Source: Lichenostomus cassidix
Taxonomy: Eukaryota > Chordata > Aves > Passeriformes > Meliphagidae
Assembly (NCBI GenBank): GCA_008360975.2
Contig: CM039182.1
Span: 105,555,443-105,619,442 of the forward strand
Length of the DNA: 64,000 nt
Reading direction: 5' to 3'
The position numbers and the translations under genes were made by a program. Positions within the stretch are counted from its first letter, which is position 1. Every line of letters starts with the position of its first letter. This document shows positions 63,601 through 64,000 of this stretch, piece after piece. Under the pieces are notes generated by a model. That model did no database searches, was not told the DNA's origin, and worked only from the letters and a program-made list of their open reading frames with translations.

Positions 63601-64000
63601 TTTTACTCCCTGTTTCTCTCACACGTTACTATTTGTAGCCTCTCCCCTCATATCTGGGCAATAGTGGTAAGAAGCACTTCCTGTAGCCACGGCATCTTGC
63701 TCTGAGGTGGCCTTGTCAAATCTCATCAGTTAAGTGAGGTTGGGTCTGGTTTCTATTTGGACAGAAGCCCTTGAAGAAAAGCCCCAGGTGCTGTACATGT
63801 GAGCATTGGGCTACCAGTAGGTGCCATTCTTCCTTCTTAGGCCAGTGCCCTAAGTAACCTTAACTGATGCTCTAAAATATTGTCCCATGGCACTGCACTG
63901 CTCTGCTGATATGGTCATCACTGGATGACAAGAAAATTCATGGTGAATCCTACCCAAACCACAGAAAATTCTTTTCAGCTTTAATTTGTCTGTCAGCTCA
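54639..64000. other. Unique non-coding sequence, no gene recognised
   Basis: No gene or interspersed repeat was recognised. Frames reach 161 codons (59152-59637 minus) without any domain I know. At 60481-60507 a T/C-rich run ends in CTCACAG and is followed by a plus frame open to 60860, a possible exon discussed under findings. Two stretches, about 60130-60400 and 62400-62690, are rich in homeodomain-like cores and look like conserved non-coding elements. A pyrimidine-rich patch lies near 57505-57555. Confidence 0.5.

Noticed and set aside
1..64000. CRISPR arrays, telomeric (TTAGGG)n repeats, tRNA, 5S or spliceosomal RNA genes
   Set aside because: I looked for direct repeats with regular spacers and the familiar internal promoter words and saw none. 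The only regular spacing is the degenerate 41-base array, which is not CRISPR-like.

Overview
The window looks like bird nuclear DNA from a gene-poor region: AT-leaning, low in CpG and sparse in repeats. The main clue is three CR1 LINE fragments (18391-18700, 37496-38510, 46490-46806). They carry the usual avian CR1 3' end and, on the minus strand, remnants of the CR1 reverse-transcriptase ORF. No L1, Alu-like SINE, tRNA, rRNA or bacterial-type operon was recognised. A possible LTR remnant at 20571-20990 has the look of songbird ERV LTRs, but the order of bird cannot be fixed by eye.

No protein-coding gene can be supported. The two longest open frames (21289-21900 on + and 21302-21937 on -) are translations of a purine repeat, and the 131-codon minus frame at 46582-46977 is the CR1 tail. 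Other frames of 100-165 codons are short, overlap on both strands, match no family I recognise and mostly lack splice context. The window could be intergenic or lie inside a very long intron. The sequence alone does not decide.

Layout: 1-9.9 kb unique sequence, then an (AC)28 microsatellite. 9.9-18.1 kb is mostly unique and holds a degenerate array of about 41 bp period at 11.4 kb. 18.1-18.7 kb has a (CCAAA)n tract and the first CR1. 20.6-21.0 kb has the LTR-like piece. 21.36-21.84 kb is a 480-base uninterrupted homopurine tract with a hairpin just downstream. 22-37 kb is unique with small simple repeats. 37.5-38.5 kb is the longest CR1. 46.5-46.8 kb is the best preserved CR1 tail. 48-54.6 kb has an AT/AC-rich tract, an inverted repeat, a perfect 24-base palindrome and a 30-bp tandem duplication. 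54.6-64 kb is unique.

Several stretches rich in homeodomain-like cores (TAATTA, ATTAAT, CAATTGATTA) look like vertebrate conserved non-coding elements, mainly near 11.4, 26.2, 49.1, 51.4, 52.9, 60.3 and 62.5 kb. That reading is inference and needs cross-species alignment. I found no clear new biological system. The most distinctive signals are the homopurine tract, the period-41 array and the perfect palindrome.
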